Positions 36,502 to 50,690 of a stretch of DNA of 64,000 nucleotides are shown here, one piece after another. Below the pieces are notes generated by a model that was given only the letters and a program-made list of their open reading frames with translations, was not told where the DNA came from and did no database searches. The DNA is taken from NCBI GenBank assembly GCA_018336035.1, contig JAGXRD010000085.1:1-64000 (forward strand). The letters run 5' to 3'. A program made the translations under genes and the position numbers. Positions within the stretch are counted from its first letter, which is position 1; each line of letters starts with the position of its first letter. This stretch comes from Alphaproteobacteria bacterium (GTDB lineage Bacteria > Pseudomonadota > Alphaproteobacteria > Ferrovibrionales > Ferrovibrionaceae).

Positions 36502-37323
36502 TCAGTTCAGCGGCAGGCCGAGCTGCTGCATCAGCGGGCCGCAGTGGTCCAGCACAATCTGCACCTGCTGTGGCGTGAGAATGCTGGCGTAATTGCCGAT
36601 CGAGTCGGCATTCAGCGGCCGGCCATATTGTTCGGTACGCCATTCGGTCTCGCTGGCCGGGCTGTTGATGTCGGTCAGTTCAGATTTCCAGACACGGCTG
36701 GCATGGCAGGCGATGCCCATGAAAGTCTCGATCGGCGCCAGGTTGCCGCTGCGGCTCAGTCCCTCATAGGCCACGACCAGCGCCCGTCCGCTGAAAATGT
36801 CCGGTGCCTTGAGCAGCGGCAGATAGGACGCGTTGAATTCCTGGCAGACGCGAATGACATCCTGTTCGGACACCACGGCATCCGGCTTGCCCTTGCGCAT
36901 CACGGTGACGCGCGAGGCGATGGCATCGCGCGCATCGCGGATCGACACCACATATTTCGATTCCGGCAGCAGCTGCGCCAGGTTGCCCATCTGGCGACTC
37001 AGCACCGGATCCTTCAGCGCCAGCTTCTTCGGCTGGCCGACCTGCTCCCAGGTGTCGCGTAGCACAGCGCGCAGCAGCTGGCTGTGGTAACGCCCGAATT
37101 CCGGGCGGCCGCCGGGGAAGTAGGCATAGGTATGCTGGTCGAAATTGCTCCAGCCCAGAGCGAAGGGCGGCAGCAGCGCCGTGAAATAGCTGCATTCGGC
37201 AATGTAGTCGTTCACCGACTCATCAGTGCAGATCAGGGCATGCAGGATCGTGGTGCCGGTGCGCGGCGCGCCGACCACGAAATAGGGCTCGAAAGGCAGA
37301 TCCGTCTGACCGCTGAATCGCAA
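36502..37323 (-). CDS. Sulfotransferase family protein
   Basis: 273 residues. The N-terminal PAPS 5'-phosphosulfate loop is YFVVGAPRTGTTILH (about residues 14-28), and the 3'-phosphate motif is SIRDARDAIASRVTV near 127-141. It should transfer sulfate from PAPS to an unknown acceptor. The apparent start is TTG at 37323, with AGAGG nine bases upstream. It converges on the binding-protein gene with a six-base gap. Confidence 0.8.
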   Translation of the reverse strand: MRFSGQTDLPFEPYFVVGAPRTGTTILHALICTDESVNDYIAECSYFTALLPPFALGWSNFDQHTYAYFPGGRPEFGRYHSQLLRAVLRDTWEQVGQPKKLALKDPVLSRQMGNLAQLLPESKYVVSIRDARDAIASRVTVMRKGKPDAVVSEQDVIRVCQEFNASYLPLLKAPDIFSGRALVVAYEGLSRSGNLAPIETFMGIACHASRVWKSELTDINSPASETEWRTEQYGRPLNADSIGNYASILTPQQVQIVLDHCGPLMQQLGLPLN

Positions 37324-37410
37324 AGCACACCTCTGGTTTGCGGCACCTTCGCCCGAGGCGACTTAAGATTCCCTAAACCATAGAGGCTGTCGCAGCAGCG
37401 CCTCATAACG

Positions 37411-37439
37411 AAAAAAGGCCGGGATCGCTCCCGGCCTTT
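37411..37439 (-). terminator. Rho-independent terminator of pnp
   Basis: An 11-bp stem, AAAGGCCGGGA (37414-37424) with TCCCGGCCTTT (37429-37439), and a 4-base loop. It has a U run on the minus strand, 23 bases after the pnp stop. Confidence 0.93.
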
Positions 37440-37461
37440 CGTATTCGAGATGCGTCAGACC

Positions 37462-39603
<2,142 letters not shown>

Positions 39604-39785
39604 GCTTCTCTTCCTTCCTCGGCGCCCTTGGTCCTTCGGACTGACCCTGACCCCAGGCACCCGGCGGGACGGCGCCCATCGCCTCCCGCCCGGCCGGCAC
39701 GACTACATCAGTCGCACGCGGCAAACCGGCGCATCGAGTCCATCCCGATGGCGCCGGCCAATCTCCGGCCTACGTTGAAATGCCA

Positions 39786-39816
39786 ACGCCCGCCCCGGCG
39801 ATCCGGGAGCGGGCGT
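39786..39816 (-). promoter_or_regulatory. Long intercistronic hairpin between rpsO and pnp
   Basis: ACGCCCGC+CCCGG (39786-39798) pairs with CCGGG+GCGGGCGT (39803-39816), a 13-bp stem with one bulged A and a CGAT loop. It lacks a U tract. In E. coli a stem-loop at the same place is cut by RNase III and used in pnp autoregulation. A similar role here is inferred from position. The rest of 39604-39876 shows no gene. Confidence 0.55.
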
Positions 39817-39876
39817 GTGTCATCGTATCCGGAATACGGCTGCTGGCGATTTGCTTCGCGGCAGCGGCCATAGTCG

Positions 39877-40146
39877 TTACTTGCGGAGACCCAGACGCTG
39901 AATGATCGCGTCGTAGCGCGACACATCGGTCTTCTTGAGATAGTCGAGCAGCGAGCGGCGCTTGCTCACCATCATCAGAAGGCCGCGACGCGAATGCACG
40001 TCCTTCTTGTGGGTCTTGAAGTGTTCGGTGAGGTTGTTGATGCGCTCGGTGAGCACGGCCACCTGGACTTCCGGCGAACCGGTGTCGCCCTTCTTGGTGG
40101 CATATTCGGCAACCAGCGCGGTCTTGCGCTCGGCAGTGATCGTCAT
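39877..40146 (-). CDS. rpsO: 30S ribosomal protein S15
   Basis: 89 residues, the standard S15 length, with [20 protein letters not shown] and [23 protein letters not shown]. It binds 16S rRNA early in small-subunit assembly. It lies 17 bases after truB and ahead of pnp. Confidence 0.98.
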   Translation of the reverse strand: MTITAERKTALVAEYATKKGDTGSPEVQVAVLTERINNLTEHFKTHKKDVHSRRGLLMMVSKRRSLLDYLKKTDVSRYDAIIQRLGLRK

Positions 40147-40163
40147 GACTTAACTCCGCGACA

Positions 40164-41069
40164 TCAAAGGTTGAACAAACGCAGCGGGCGAACCTCGTCG
40201 GCGGAACGCTCTGCGAGGCCGACGGGCTTGCCGTCCGCCATCACCAGAAGTTCGCCTTCCGGCGGGAGTCCGGGGGCCGTCAGCGCGATCTTTACCGGCT
40301 GGCCGTGTTTGAGGCGGTCAGCCTGGGGGCCGGTCAGAACCAGGGCCGGGATGTCGTCCAGCGCGGTTTCAATCGGCAGCAGATACGCGTGCGCGGCGTC
40401 CTTTTGGCACAGTTCCTCCAGTGAATCCAGCGAAAAGGCCGCCTTTTCATCGTAGCGTCCGACCCGGGTGCGCCGGAGCATTGTGATATGCCCGTAAGTG
40501 CCTAAGGCTAAAGCGAAATCCCGGCCCAATGCGCGCACATACGCGCCTTTGCCGCAATCGACCTCGAACACGGCATGATCAGGGTCCGGAATGTCGACCA
40601 GGCGCAGCCCGTCGATGCGGATCGGCCGGGCCGCCAGCTCCACAATCTCGCCTTTCCGGGCCAGGTAATAGCTGCGCTGGCCATCCACCTTGATCGCGGA
40701 ATAGGCCGGGGGGCGCTGCAGGATCTCGCCCACAAAGCTCGGCAGCATGGCCTCGATGGCGGCACGGTCGGGCCGCACATCCGAGCGCTGCGTGACGGCG
40801 CCCTCGGTATCGTCGGTTTCGGTGGCCTCGCCCCAACGGACCGTGAAGCGGTAGGTCTTGCCCGCCGTCATCACCCAGTTCACGGTTTTGGTAGCCTCGC
40901 CCAAAGCAATCGGCAGGATTCCGGTGGCGAGCGGGTCCAGCGTACCGCCATGGCCGGCCTTGGCGGCATCGGTGAGGCGACGTACGCGGGCCAGGCATTG
41001 CGTCGAGGTCAGGCCCAGCGGTTTGTCGACGATCACCCAGCCATGGACCGGGCGGCCCTTCCTTTTCAT
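40164..41069 (-). CDS. truB: tRNA pseudouridine(55) synthase
   Basis: 301 residues. The catalytic Asp is D45 in GHGGTLDPLATG. KVDGQRSYYLARKG and GAYVRALGRD follow. It makes pseudouridine 55 in the T-loop of tRNAs. It is placed between rbfA and rpsO with 13- and 17-base gaps, part of the infB cluster transcript. Confidence 0.96.
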   Translation of the reverse strand: MKRKGRPVHGWVIVDKPLGLTSTQCLARVRRLTDAAKAGHGGTLDPLATGILPIALGEATKTVNWVMTAGKTYRFTVRWGEATETDDTEGAVTQRSDVRPDRAAIEAMLPSFVGEILQRPPAYSAIKVDGQRSYYLARKGEIVELAARPIRIDGLRLVDIPDPDHAVFEVDCGKGAYVRALGRDFALALGTYGHITMLRRTRVGRYDEKAAFSLDSLEELCQKDAAHAYLLPIETALDDIPALVLTGPQADRLKHGQPVKIALTAPGLPPEGELLVMADGKPVGLAERSADEVRPLRLFNL

Positions 41070-41082
41070 AGGTTGGGCTTTT

Positions 41083-41511
41083 TCATTCCTCGTCCGACGG
41101 CTTGTCGAGATCGGCCTTCACCGCCGGCTGCTGCAGCAGCTTGGTGACACGGGCGGCCTCATCGAAGCTGTGGTCGAGCTTGAAGGAGAATTGCGGCGCC
41201 ACGCGCAGGTCGATCTGCTTCACGGCTTCCATGCGAATATAGGAGGTGGCGCGGTTCAGCGCGGCGATGATCTTGGGCGCATCCTTGCCAGCCAGCGGCA
41301 TCACGAACGCCGTCGCCGCCTTCAGATCGGGGCTGACCCGCACTTCAGTGACGGTGACGACGAGATCGACCAGGTCGGGATCGCGGAAATGCCCGTTGCG
41401 CAGCACATCCGACAGGATATGGCGCAGCTCTTCGCCGACGCGCAGCTGTCGCTGGCTGCGCCCGCCGGGCAATTCGTCGCGACCTGAACCGCCACGCTTG
41501 CGTTGCGCCAT
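41083..41511 (-). CDS. rbfA: 30S ribosome-binding factor A
   Basis: 142 residues with the KH-like RbfA fold: VGEELRHILSDVL, VTVTEVRVSPDLKAATAFV and LDHSFDEAARVTKLL. It helps mature the 5' end of 16S rRNA and aids cold adaptation. An N-terminal basic stretch of about 20 residues and an acidic tail extend the core slightly. It starts 31 bases behind infB. Confidence 0.95.
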   Translation of the reverse strand: MAQRKRGGSGRDELPGGRSQRQLRVGEELRHILSDVLRNGHFRDPDLVDLVVTVTEVRVSPDLKAATAFVMPLAGKDAPKIIAALNRATSYIRMEAVKQIDLRVAPQFSFKLDHSFDEAARVTKLLQQPAVKADLDKPSDEE

Positions 41512-41542
41512 GTGATACCCCGGGTGGAAGGCTGACGCGCGA

Positions 41543-44428
<2,886 letters not shown>

Positions 44429-44516
44429 ACAGTCCGCTTCCGCCTACCGCTTCAAATCACATTCCACTGATGCCGTTGCACCAGGGGTCTTAACCTATGG
44501 CGGGCCGGGCCATTGA

Positions 44517-44969
44517 CTAGCCGACCAGCCGGACAAGCAGCGCCAGATCGGCCACCGCCCGTCGTGTGAACGGCGAGCGTTTCAGCGCCAGCCGCCCAAG
44601 ACCGAGCGGGGTCGCATCGGCAGACACCGTGTCTGCACCCGCTTGCCCTTCGGCCAGTACCAGCCCGGCGCGCCGGGCCTTCGTCACCTGGTCGGCCGCA
44701 TGGGCCGTCCAGGCGTCTTTGCTGCGCACCGGCAGATCCGCCGGCAGCTGCAGCTTGCGTTTCGCGGCCCGGGCAAACAGACCCTTGGCCATCGCCGTCG
44801 CCACCGCATCCGGTGCCGGCGCGAGCCAGAGCCCACGTCCGGGAAGCCGATGCGCCGGATCCGGCACCACGCCCTCGCCCACCGCGCCGCCCACCTTGAC
44901 GATGGCGAAGCGCAGCAGGGTTTCGGCTTCCGCGCGCTGGCCGGTCAGCAGACAGCGCCGCTGCGGCAT
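44517..44969 (-). CDS. ylxR: YlxR-family RNA-binding protein with L7Ae-like tail
   Basis: 150 residues from ATG 44969, with GAGGG upstream. The N-terminal YlxR (DUF448) part carries RRCLLTGQ and RLPGRGLWLAP (about residues 4-55). The C-terminal half has alternating Ala-rich helices and VTKARRAGLVLAEGQ, like the L7Ae/S12e-type ribosomal domain seen in alphaproteobacterial fusions. It stands between nusA and infB, as usual, and is likely an RNA or RNase P-associated factor. Confidence 0.82.
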   Translation of the reverse strand: MPQRRCLLTGQRAEAETLLRFAIVKVGGAVGEGVVPDPAHRLPGRGLWLAPAPDAVATAMAKGLFARAAKRKLQLPADLPVRSKDAWTAHAADQVTKARRAGLVLAEGQAGADTVSADATPLGLGRLALKRSPFTRRAVADLALLVRLVG

Positions 44970-44995
44970 CGCGCGAAACCCTCGACGGCCGGGCC

Positions 44996-46516
44996 TTAAG
45001 CCTGGCCGCCTTCCTCGCCTTCGAACCAATGCTGACGCGCCGCCATGATGATGGCATTCGCATCTTCATTGGAAAGTCCTTCACCGACGATCTCCTGCAG
45101 CTCATCGCCGGCCAGATCGCCCAGATCGTCGAGCGTCTTCACGCCCTTTTCGCCCAGCGCCACCAGCATCGGCGGGGTCAGGCCTTCGATACCGGCCACC
45201 TCGTCGCTGACGCCCAGCGCCTTGCGCTTCTCTTCCATCTCGGAGTTGCGCTTGTCGATATATTCGCCGGCGCGCTCATGCAGCTCGTTGGCGATGTCGC
45301 CATCGAAGCCCTCGATCTCGGCCAGCTCTTCCACCGGCAGATAGGCGAGTTCCTCGATCTTGGTGAAACCTTCGGTGACCAGCAGCTGGGCCAGGGTCTC
45401 GTCGACATCCAGCGCATCGATGAAGAGCTGGCTGCGCTCGCGGAATTCCTTCTGGCGGCGCTCGGACTCTTCTTCCTCGGTCAGGATGTCGATGTCGTAG
45501 CCGGTCAGCTGCGAGGCCAGACGCACATTCTGGCCGCGGCGGCCAATCGCCAGCGACAGCTGGTCGGTTGGCACCACCACTTCAACCGCATTGGCTTCCT
45601 CGTCCAGCACCACCTTGGCCACTTCGGCCGGGGCCAGCGCATTGACGATGAAGGTGGCCGGATCGGGCGACCACTTGATGATGTCGATCTTCTCGCCCTG
45701 CAGTTCGTTCACCACGGCCTGCACGCGGCTGCCGCGCATGCCGACGCAGGCGCCGACCGGATCGATCGAATTGTCGTTCGACAGCACGGCGATCTTGGCG
45801 CGGCTGCCCGGATCGCGCGCCACGGCGCGGATCTCGATGATGCCGTCATAGACTTCCGGCACTTCCTGGGCGAACAGCTTGGCCATGAACTGCGGATGCG
45901 AGCGCGACAGGAAAATCTGCGGGCCACGCGGCTCGCGGCGCACGTCGTAGATATAGGCGCGCACGCGGTCGCCCTGGCGGAAAGTCTCGCGCGGCAGCAA
46001 CTCGTCGCGACGCAGGATCGCTTCGGCGCGGCCCAGGTCGATGGTGACGTTGCCATATTCCACGCGCTTGACCAGGCCGTTCACGACCTCGCCGATGCGG
46101 TCCTTGTATTCGGCATACTGGCGCTCACGCTCGGCCTCGCGCACCTTCTGCACGATCACCTGCTTGGCGGTCTGCGCAGCGATACGCCCGAAATCGATCG
46201 GCGGCAGCGGCTCGGCGATCACGTCGCCCACCTGGGCATCCGGATTGCGGCGCTGCGCCTCGAGAATGCCGATCTCGATGGCGTCGTTCTCGATCTTCTC
46301 GACGACCTGCAGATGGCGCTCCAGACGAATTTCACCCGACTTGCGGTCGATCTCGGCATGGATGTCGTTTTCCAGGCCGTAACGCGAACGCGCCGCCTTC
46401 TGGATCGCATCTTCCATCGCCATCAGCACGACATCGCGCTCGATCGCCTTCTCGCGGGCGACCGCATCAGCCACCTGCAGCAGCTCGAGCCGGTTGAAGC
46501 TGGTTACCGTTTCCAT
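44996..46516 (-). CDS. nusA: Transcription elongation/antitermination factor NusA
   Basis: 506 residues. The N-terminal RNA polymerase-binding domain, S1 domain (about 135-200), KH1 and KH2 ([15 protein letters not shown] near 250, [16 protein letters not shown] near 325) are followed by helix-hairpin-helix repeats ([23 protein letters not shown]). It modulates pausing, termination and antitermination. It lies 33 bases after rimP. Confidence 0.97.
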   Translation of the reverse strand: METVTSFNRLELLQVADAVAREKAIERDVVLMAMEDAIQKAARSRYGLENDIHAEIDRKSGEIRLERHLQVVEKIENDAIEIGILEAQRRNPDAQVGDVIAEPLPPIDFGRIAAQTAKQVIVQKVREAERERQYAEYKDRIGEVVNGLVKRVEYGNVTIDLGRAEAILRRDELLPRETFRQGDRVRAYIYDVRREPRGPQIFLSRSHPQFMAKLFAQEVPEVYDGIIEIRAVARDPGSRAKIAVLSNDNSIDPVGACVGMRGSRVQAVVNELQGEKIDIIKWSPDPATFIVNALAPAEVAKVVLDEEANAVEVVVPTDQLSLAIGRRGQNVRLASQLTGYDIDILTEEEESERRQKEFRERSQLFIDALDVDETLAQLLVTEGFTKIEELAYLPVEELAEIEGFDGDIANELHERAGEYIDKRNSEMEEKRKALGVSDEVAGIEGLTPPMLVALGEKGVKTLDDLGDLAGDELQEIVGEGLSNEDANAIIMAARQHWFEGEEGGQA

Positions 46517-46549
46517 GGTTCCTGTTCCTCGAAACTTACCGGTAAAGAC

Positions 46550-47071
46550 TCAATTCGCCGCCGCACTGCGTCCCGCGAGGCTCGCGGTGATCAGGTCGTC
46601 GGTGACAATCAGTTTGGCGCTGGCGATCTCGGCGACGGGAAGGCGCGATTCGCTGCCCTTCTCCTCGTCGCGCAGCACGACTTCACTGCCCTCCAGGCCG
46701 CCGATGCGGCCCTGAAAGCGCTTGCGGCCATCCAGCGGACGGCCGAGTTCAACCTTGGCCGCAAAGCCCTTGAAGCGGGCGAAATCCGCCGCCTTGGTCA
46801 GCGGACGATCCAGGCCCGGCGAGGAGACCTCAAGCCGGTAGGCGCCGCTGATCGGATCTTCCACATCCAGCACCGCGCTGACCGCACGGCTGACCTCGGC
46901 GCAGTCATCCACCGTGATGCCGCCGTCATGCGGCGCGCCGCCGGTGTCGCGCTCGAACATGATCTGCAGCACCGGGCGTTCCGTGCCCATCAGCTTGACG
47001 CGCACGAGCTGAAATCCCATGCCTTCCAGCGTGGGTGCAATCAGGTCCGCAATCCGGGTCGCCGCATCCAT
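46550..47071 (-). CDS. rimP: Ribosome maturation factor RimP
   Basis: 173 residues. The family pattern LEGMGFQLVRVKLMG, ITVDDCAEVSRAVSAVLD and YRLEVSSPGLDRPL is clear. It helps assemble the 30S subunit. It is the first gene of the rimP-nusA-ylxR-infB unit and is preceded by a leader with a terminator-like hairpin. Confidence 0.96.
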   Translation of the reverse strand: MDAATRIADLIAPTLEGMGFQLVRVKLMGTERPVLQIMFERDTGGAPHDGGITVDDCAEVSRAVSAVLDVEDPISGAYRLEVSSPGLDRPLTKAADFARFKGFAAKVELGRPLDGRKRFQGRIGGLEGSEVVLRDEEKGSESRLPVAEIASAKLIVTDDLITASLAGRSAAAN

Positions 47072-47149
47072 GCGTGCGTGGGTTCCTTACCGTCAATCCT
47101 GTCGATCTTGCTGCCGGCCCGAGGCGTCCACCGAATACTCCGGCAGAGA

Positions 47150-47174
47150 CAAAAAATGGGCCGCTCCGGCCCAT
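47150..47174 (-). terminator. Terminator-like hairpin in front of rimP
   Basis: A perfect 8-bp stem ATGGGCCG (47156-47163) with CGGCCCAT (47167-47174), a 3-base loop and a six-U run on the minus strand. It lies between the upstream membrane-protein gene and rimP and downstream of a promoter-like sequence. It may end the upstream transcript or act as an attenuator. Confidence 0.75.
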
Positions 47175-47222
47175 GTCCTCTTCCCGATCCAGCCATGGAC
47201 CAGGCCAGCAATGTCGGAGGCT

Positions 47223-47250
47223 GTTATAGCGGCAAACGCGGCCAATGCAA
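47223..47250 (-). promoter_or_regulatory. Probable promoter of the rimP-nusA-infB operon
   Basis: On the minus strand TTGCAT (47250-47245) and TATAAC (47228-47223) are separated by 16 bases. They lie about 150 bases before the rimP ATG and upstream of the leader hairpin. Confidence 0.5.
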
Positions 47251-47280
47251 GGCTTTTGCGCCCGTTTTAACCCTCTCGAG

Positions 47281-47997
47281 TCAGGGCATTCGCGGCCCGC
47301 CGCCCGGCCCATCTCCGGGCCTGTTTCCACCTGCGCTGCTGCCCCCCGCGCTGCCACCCCCATTCCTGCCGCTCTGGGGCTGCTGCACGATCCGGCGGGC
47401 GGTCAGGACCGAAAACAGGCCCAGCAGCAGCCAGAACAGCAGATTGAGGAAAAGCCCCTGCCAGACCGCAAAGTCTGGCCCCAAACCCGCCTCTGCCTCG
47501 GCGGACTCCGGCATCCCGGGTTCGGGCAAGACCGGGTCGGCGCCCCCGAAAGCCCCGACCAGCAGCGGCAGCAGAAGCAGCCCCAGGCCGGCCAGTCGGC
47601 GGTTGCGGCGCGATTTTTCGTGCAGTCCCGGTGACCATAGCAGCCAGAGTCCGCCGGCCGCGCAACCCGCCACGATCAGCCAGCGCAGGGGATGCCGGCC
47701 CGTCACCTGGCCGGGCACAGTGTCGGGCAGCACCAGCCAGGGCATCAGGGTCAGCGCCAGGAAGCCGGCCACACCCCAGGCCAAGGCGCGGTAAATGCCG
47801 GTCGAAGGCCGGTAAAGCAGGAAAATCTGCAGGGCCAGGCCGCCGGCCAAGCCGAGTGCCAGATGACGCAGCAGCAGGTAATCGCCTTCGCGCGGATCGA
47901 GCAGGCCGACCGGCATGGTCGCCACCCGGGCGAACATCAGGCCCATGGTGGCCAGCAGTGCCGCCGCGAAGGCAGCTGCCAGCAGGCGTAACGGCAT
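47281..47997 (-). CDS. Membrane protein, CbtA-like
   Basis: 238 residues from ATG 47997 (GAAGAGG upstream), with five or six hydrophobic segments. WGVAGFLALTLMPW, LPDTVPGQV and ACAAGGLWLLW-type spacing recall the CbtA cobalt-transport family (WGxAGF, LPPxxPG), but the match is by eye and His-rich ends are absent. The C-terminal 30 residues are Gly/Ser/Pro-rich. No CbtB or cobalamin gene is adjacent. A simple unknown membrane protein remains possible. Confidence 0.5.
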   Translation of the reverse strand: MPLRLLAAAFAAALLATMGLMFARVATMPVGLLDPREGDYLLLRHLALGLAGGLALQIFLLYRPSTGIYRALAWGVAGFLALTLMPWLVLPDTVPGQVTGRHPLRWLIVAGCAAGGLWLLWSPGLHEKSRRNRRLAGLGLLLLPLLVGAFGGADPVLPEPGMPESAEAEAGLGPDFAVWQGLFLNLLFWLLLGLFSVLTARRIVQQPQSGRNGGGSAGGSSAGGNRPGDGPGGGPRMP

Positions 47998-48028
47998 CGA
48001 TGCCTCTTCGGCGATCAGACCCGGGATG

Positions 48029-48745
48029 TCAGGATCTGCGCAGCCGATAGTAATGCGGGGTGCGGCCGGCGGATATCGCCTTCTGCTCGTATTTGCTGGC
48101 CGGCCAGTCGGCCGGGCGCCGCAGCCAGTCGGCGCTGGTTTCCGCCAGCCAGTCGAAACGCGGTTCGGCCAGGATATGGCGCAGCATCCAGCGCTGGTAA
48201 TCCGGCACATCGGTGGCCAGCCGCAGCGCGCCGCCCGGCGGGATCAGCCGCGCCCAGTCGGCCAGCGTCTCGGTATTGACGATTCGCCGCCACTGGTGCC
48301 GCTTCTTCGGCCAGGGATCGGGAAACAGCGTAAAGCCGCGCGCGATGCTGCCCTCGGGCAGCGCCTTGAGCAGCAGCCGGGCATCGTCAGTGAGAATCCG
48401 GATATTGTCCGGACCGCCAGCCGCCACCCGCGCGGCAATGCGCGAGACCAGCTTGGCCACGCCGGGCTCGTAAGGCTCGACGCCGAGGAAGCCGACCTCG
48501 GGATTGGCTTCCGCCAGGGCAAACAGATGCTGGCCGTCGCCGAAGCCGACCTCGACCCAGTATTCACGCATCGGCTGCGCGAATAGCGACGCCGGGTCCA
48601 GCACGCGGCCATCTTCAGGCAGCGTGATGCGCAGGCGCGGCAGCCAGTCGGCGAAAGCGGTTTCGCGGGCGGGGGAAAATTTGCGGCCGCGCCGACGCCC
48701 GAAAATCAGGCGTCTGGACGCGGCCGCGGACTCGTCGTCAGACAC
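48029..48745 (-). CDS. trmB: tRNA (guanine-N7-)-methyltransferase
   Basis: 238 residues. It has FGRRRGRKFSP near the N-terminus, the SAM site EVGFGDGQHLFALA (about residues 64-77), and the substrate motif FPDPWPKKRHQWRR. It methylates G46 in tRNA. The start is GTG 48745, 18 bases after the metK stop, so the two are probably co-transcribed; both concern S-adenosylmethionine. Confidence 0.95.
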   Translation of the reverse strand: MSDDESAAASRRLIFGRRRGRKFSPARETAFADWLPRLRITLPEDGRVLDPASLFAQPMREYWVEVGFGDGQHLFALAEANPEVGFLGVEPYEPGVAKLVSRIAARVAAGGPDNIRILTDDARLLLKALPEGSIARGFTLFPDPWPKKRHQWRRIVNTETLADWARLIPPGGALRLATDVPDYQRWMLRHILAEPRFDWLAETSADWLRRPADWPASKYEQKAISAGRTPHYYRLRRS

Positions 48746-48763
48746 GGTCGTGCTTCAGCATCC

Positions 48764-49978
48764 TCAGCGGATGTTGAAGGCCGACTTCAGGTCCTTGACC
48801 AGGTCGGTCTTCTCCCAGGAGAAGCCGCCGTCCTTTTCCGGCTTGCGGCCGAAATGACCGTAAGCAGCGGTGCGGGCATAGATCGGGCGGTTCAGCTTGA
48901 GATGCTCGCGGATGCCGCGCGGGCTCAGCTTCACCAACTCCTGCAGGATCTTCGAGATCTTGTTCTCGTCGACCTTGCCGGTGCCGTAAGTGTCGACATA
49001 GACCGACAGCGGATAGGCCACGCCGATGGCGTAGGACAGCTGGATCAGGCATTTGTCGGCCAGGCCGGCCGCGACCACGTTCTTCGCCAGGTAGCGCGAG
49101 ACATAGGCGGCCGAACGGTCAACCTTGGTCGGATCCTTGCCCGAGAAGGCGCCACCGCCATGCGGGGCCGCACCGCCGTAAGTGTCGACGATGATCTTGC
49201 GGCCGGTCAGGCCGCAATCGCCGTCCGGACCGCCGATCACGAAGCGACCGGTCGGATTGACGTAGAAATGCTCGTCATCGCACATCCAGCCCTTCGGCAT
49301 CACCTTCTGCACATAGGGCTTCACGATGCGCTTGATGTCGCCGGATTCCAGCTCGCGGCCCTTCTTGTCCTTGGCGGCATGCTGGGTCGAGACAACGATG
49401 GCGGTAGCGCCGGTCGGCTTGCCGTTCTTGTACAGCAGCGTGACCTGGCTCTTGGCGTCGGGGCCGAGCAGCGGCTCCTTGCCGCTGTGGCGGACGGCGG
49501 CGAGCGCCGACAGGATGTTGTGCGACAGCTGCAGCGGTGCCGGCATCAGTTCCGGCGTCTCGTTGCAGGCATAGCCGAACATGATGCCCTGGTCGCCCGC
49601 GCCTTCATCCTTGTTGCCGGCGGAGTCGACGCCGACGGCGATGTCGGCCGACTGGCCGTGCAGCAGCACATCGACCTTGGCGGTCTTCCAGTGGAAGCCC
49701 TTCTGCTCGTAGCCGATCTTCTTGATGGTGGCGCGCGCCACCTCTTCGATCTTCTTCTTGTTCACCGCGCCCGACTTCGACACCAGGCTCTTCGGACCGC
49801 GCACTTCGCCGGCGATGACGACGCGGTTGGTGGTGGTCAGGGTTTCGCAGGCGACGCGGGCATACGGATCTTCCTTCAGGAAGAGATCGAGCACGCCGTC
49901 GGAGATCTGGTCGCAGACCTTGTCCGGATGGCCTTCGGAAACCGATTCACTGGTAAACAGATAGGAAGAACGCGCCAC
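48764..49978 (-). CDS. metK: S-adenosylmethionine synthetase
   Basis: 404 residues. Typical motifs are [36 protein letters not shown] and the P-loop-like [19 protein letters not shown]. It joins methionine and ATP to make SAM. The start is GTG 49978, with GAGGAGA upstream. No SAM riboswitch of a type I know was recognised in its leader. Confidence 0.97.
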   Translation of the reverse strand: MARSSYLFTSESVSEGHPDKVCDQISDGVLDLFLKEDPYARVACETLTTTNRVVIAGEVRGPKSLVSKSGAVNKKKIEEVARATIKKIGYEQKGFHWKTAKVDVLLHGQSADIAVGVDSAGNKDEGAGDQGIMFGYACNETPELMPAPLQLSHNILSALAAVRHSGKEPLLGPDAKSQVTLLYKNGKPTGATAIVVSTQHAAKDKKGRELESGDIKRIVKPYVQKVMPKGWMCDDEHFYVNPTGRFVIGGPDGDCGLTGRKIIVDTYGGAAPHGGGAFSGKDPTKVDRSAAYVSRYLAKNVVAAGLADKCLIQLSYAIGVAYPLSVYVDTYGTGKVDENKISKILQELVKLSPRGIREHLKLNRPIYARTAAYGHFGRKPEKDGGFSWEKTDLVKDLKSAFNIR

Positions 49979-50081
49979 GTTTATGTCTCCTCAAGCGGCC
50001 GCGCCAACCGGCCCGAAGCTGGCGAATCCCCGCACCGGTCGCTTGGCGAACGCCGGGATTGGGAAAACGCGAAAGTCCGGT

Positions 50082-50110
50082 TATTTCGCAGAGGTTTGCG
50101 CGGGGGTCAA
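50082..50110 (-). promoter_or_regulatory. Probable metK promoter
   Basis: TTGACC (50110-50105) and GAAATA (50087-50082) with a 17-base spacer, 104 bases before the metK start. It lies between the XRE-regulator stop and metK. Confidence 0.45.
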
Positions 50111-50174
50111 GCCAAATGGCGTGACCCTGATGGGGCATGACCCGGTTCGGACGGACCGTACAGGGCCTGGCGGG

Positions 50175-50621
50175 TCAGCTCGCCAGCGCCGCTTGGGGGG
50201 CCGCCGCCGTCTGGCCGGCCTCACTGCTGCTGCCATTCATCGCCCAGACGAGGTCGATGATGCGCCGTCGCAGGCCCTGGTGGGGCAGGCCGCGGAAGGC
50301 TTTCAGCAATTCCACATCTTCCCGCGTGATAGAAGCGGTCGGGCTGTCGGCCGGCACGGCGGCGCTCAGTGTGCGGCCATCCCGGGCGGTCACCGGCTGG
50401 CCTTCCAGCCCCTCGAAGAAATAGGCCGGCGGCACATCGAGCAGCGTGGCGAACTGATACAGCCGGCTGGCGCCAATGCGGTTGGCGCCTTTTTCGTATT
50501 TCTGGATTTGCTGGAAGGTCAGGCCGACCATCTGGCCGAGGCGATCCTGACTCATGCCGACCATGGTGCGGCGCAACTTCAAACGATTGCCAACATGCAC
50601 ATCAACCGAGTTCTTCGGCAC
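50175..50621 (-). CDS. XRE-family helix-turn-helix regulator
   Basis: 148 residues; GTG start at 50621. The HTH reads GMSQDRLGQMVGLTFQQIQ near residues 22-40. It is followed by KYEKGANRIGASRLYQFA, a pattern common to a conserved alphaproteobacterial regulator that often sits beside lnt and metK. Ligand and targets are unknown; its position suggests metK or membrane-lipoprotein genes. Confidence 0.85.
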   Translation of the reverse strand: MPKNSVDVHVGNRLKLRRTMVGMSQDRLGQMVGLTFQQIQKYEKGANRIGASRLYQFATLLDVPPAYFFEGLEGQPVTARDGRTLSAAVPADSPTASITREDVELLKAFRGLPHQGLRRRIIDLVWAMNGSSSEAGQTAAAPQAALAS

Positions 50622-50690
50622 TGAACTGCCCTCTACTCTGTACGGTAATCACAAACACGCCATCGAATAAACCTGTCGCAGCCAGCAGGG

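Noticed and set aside
47072-47280. Initiator tRNA gene (metY) in front of rimP
   Set aside because: Some bacteria have tRNA-fMet here, but no cloverleaf or CAT anticodon stem can be drawn in this gap.
49979-50081. SAM riboswitch in the metK leader
   Set aside because: I looked for a SAM-II or SAM/SAH-type layout and could not recognise one; simple hairpins are expected at this GC content.
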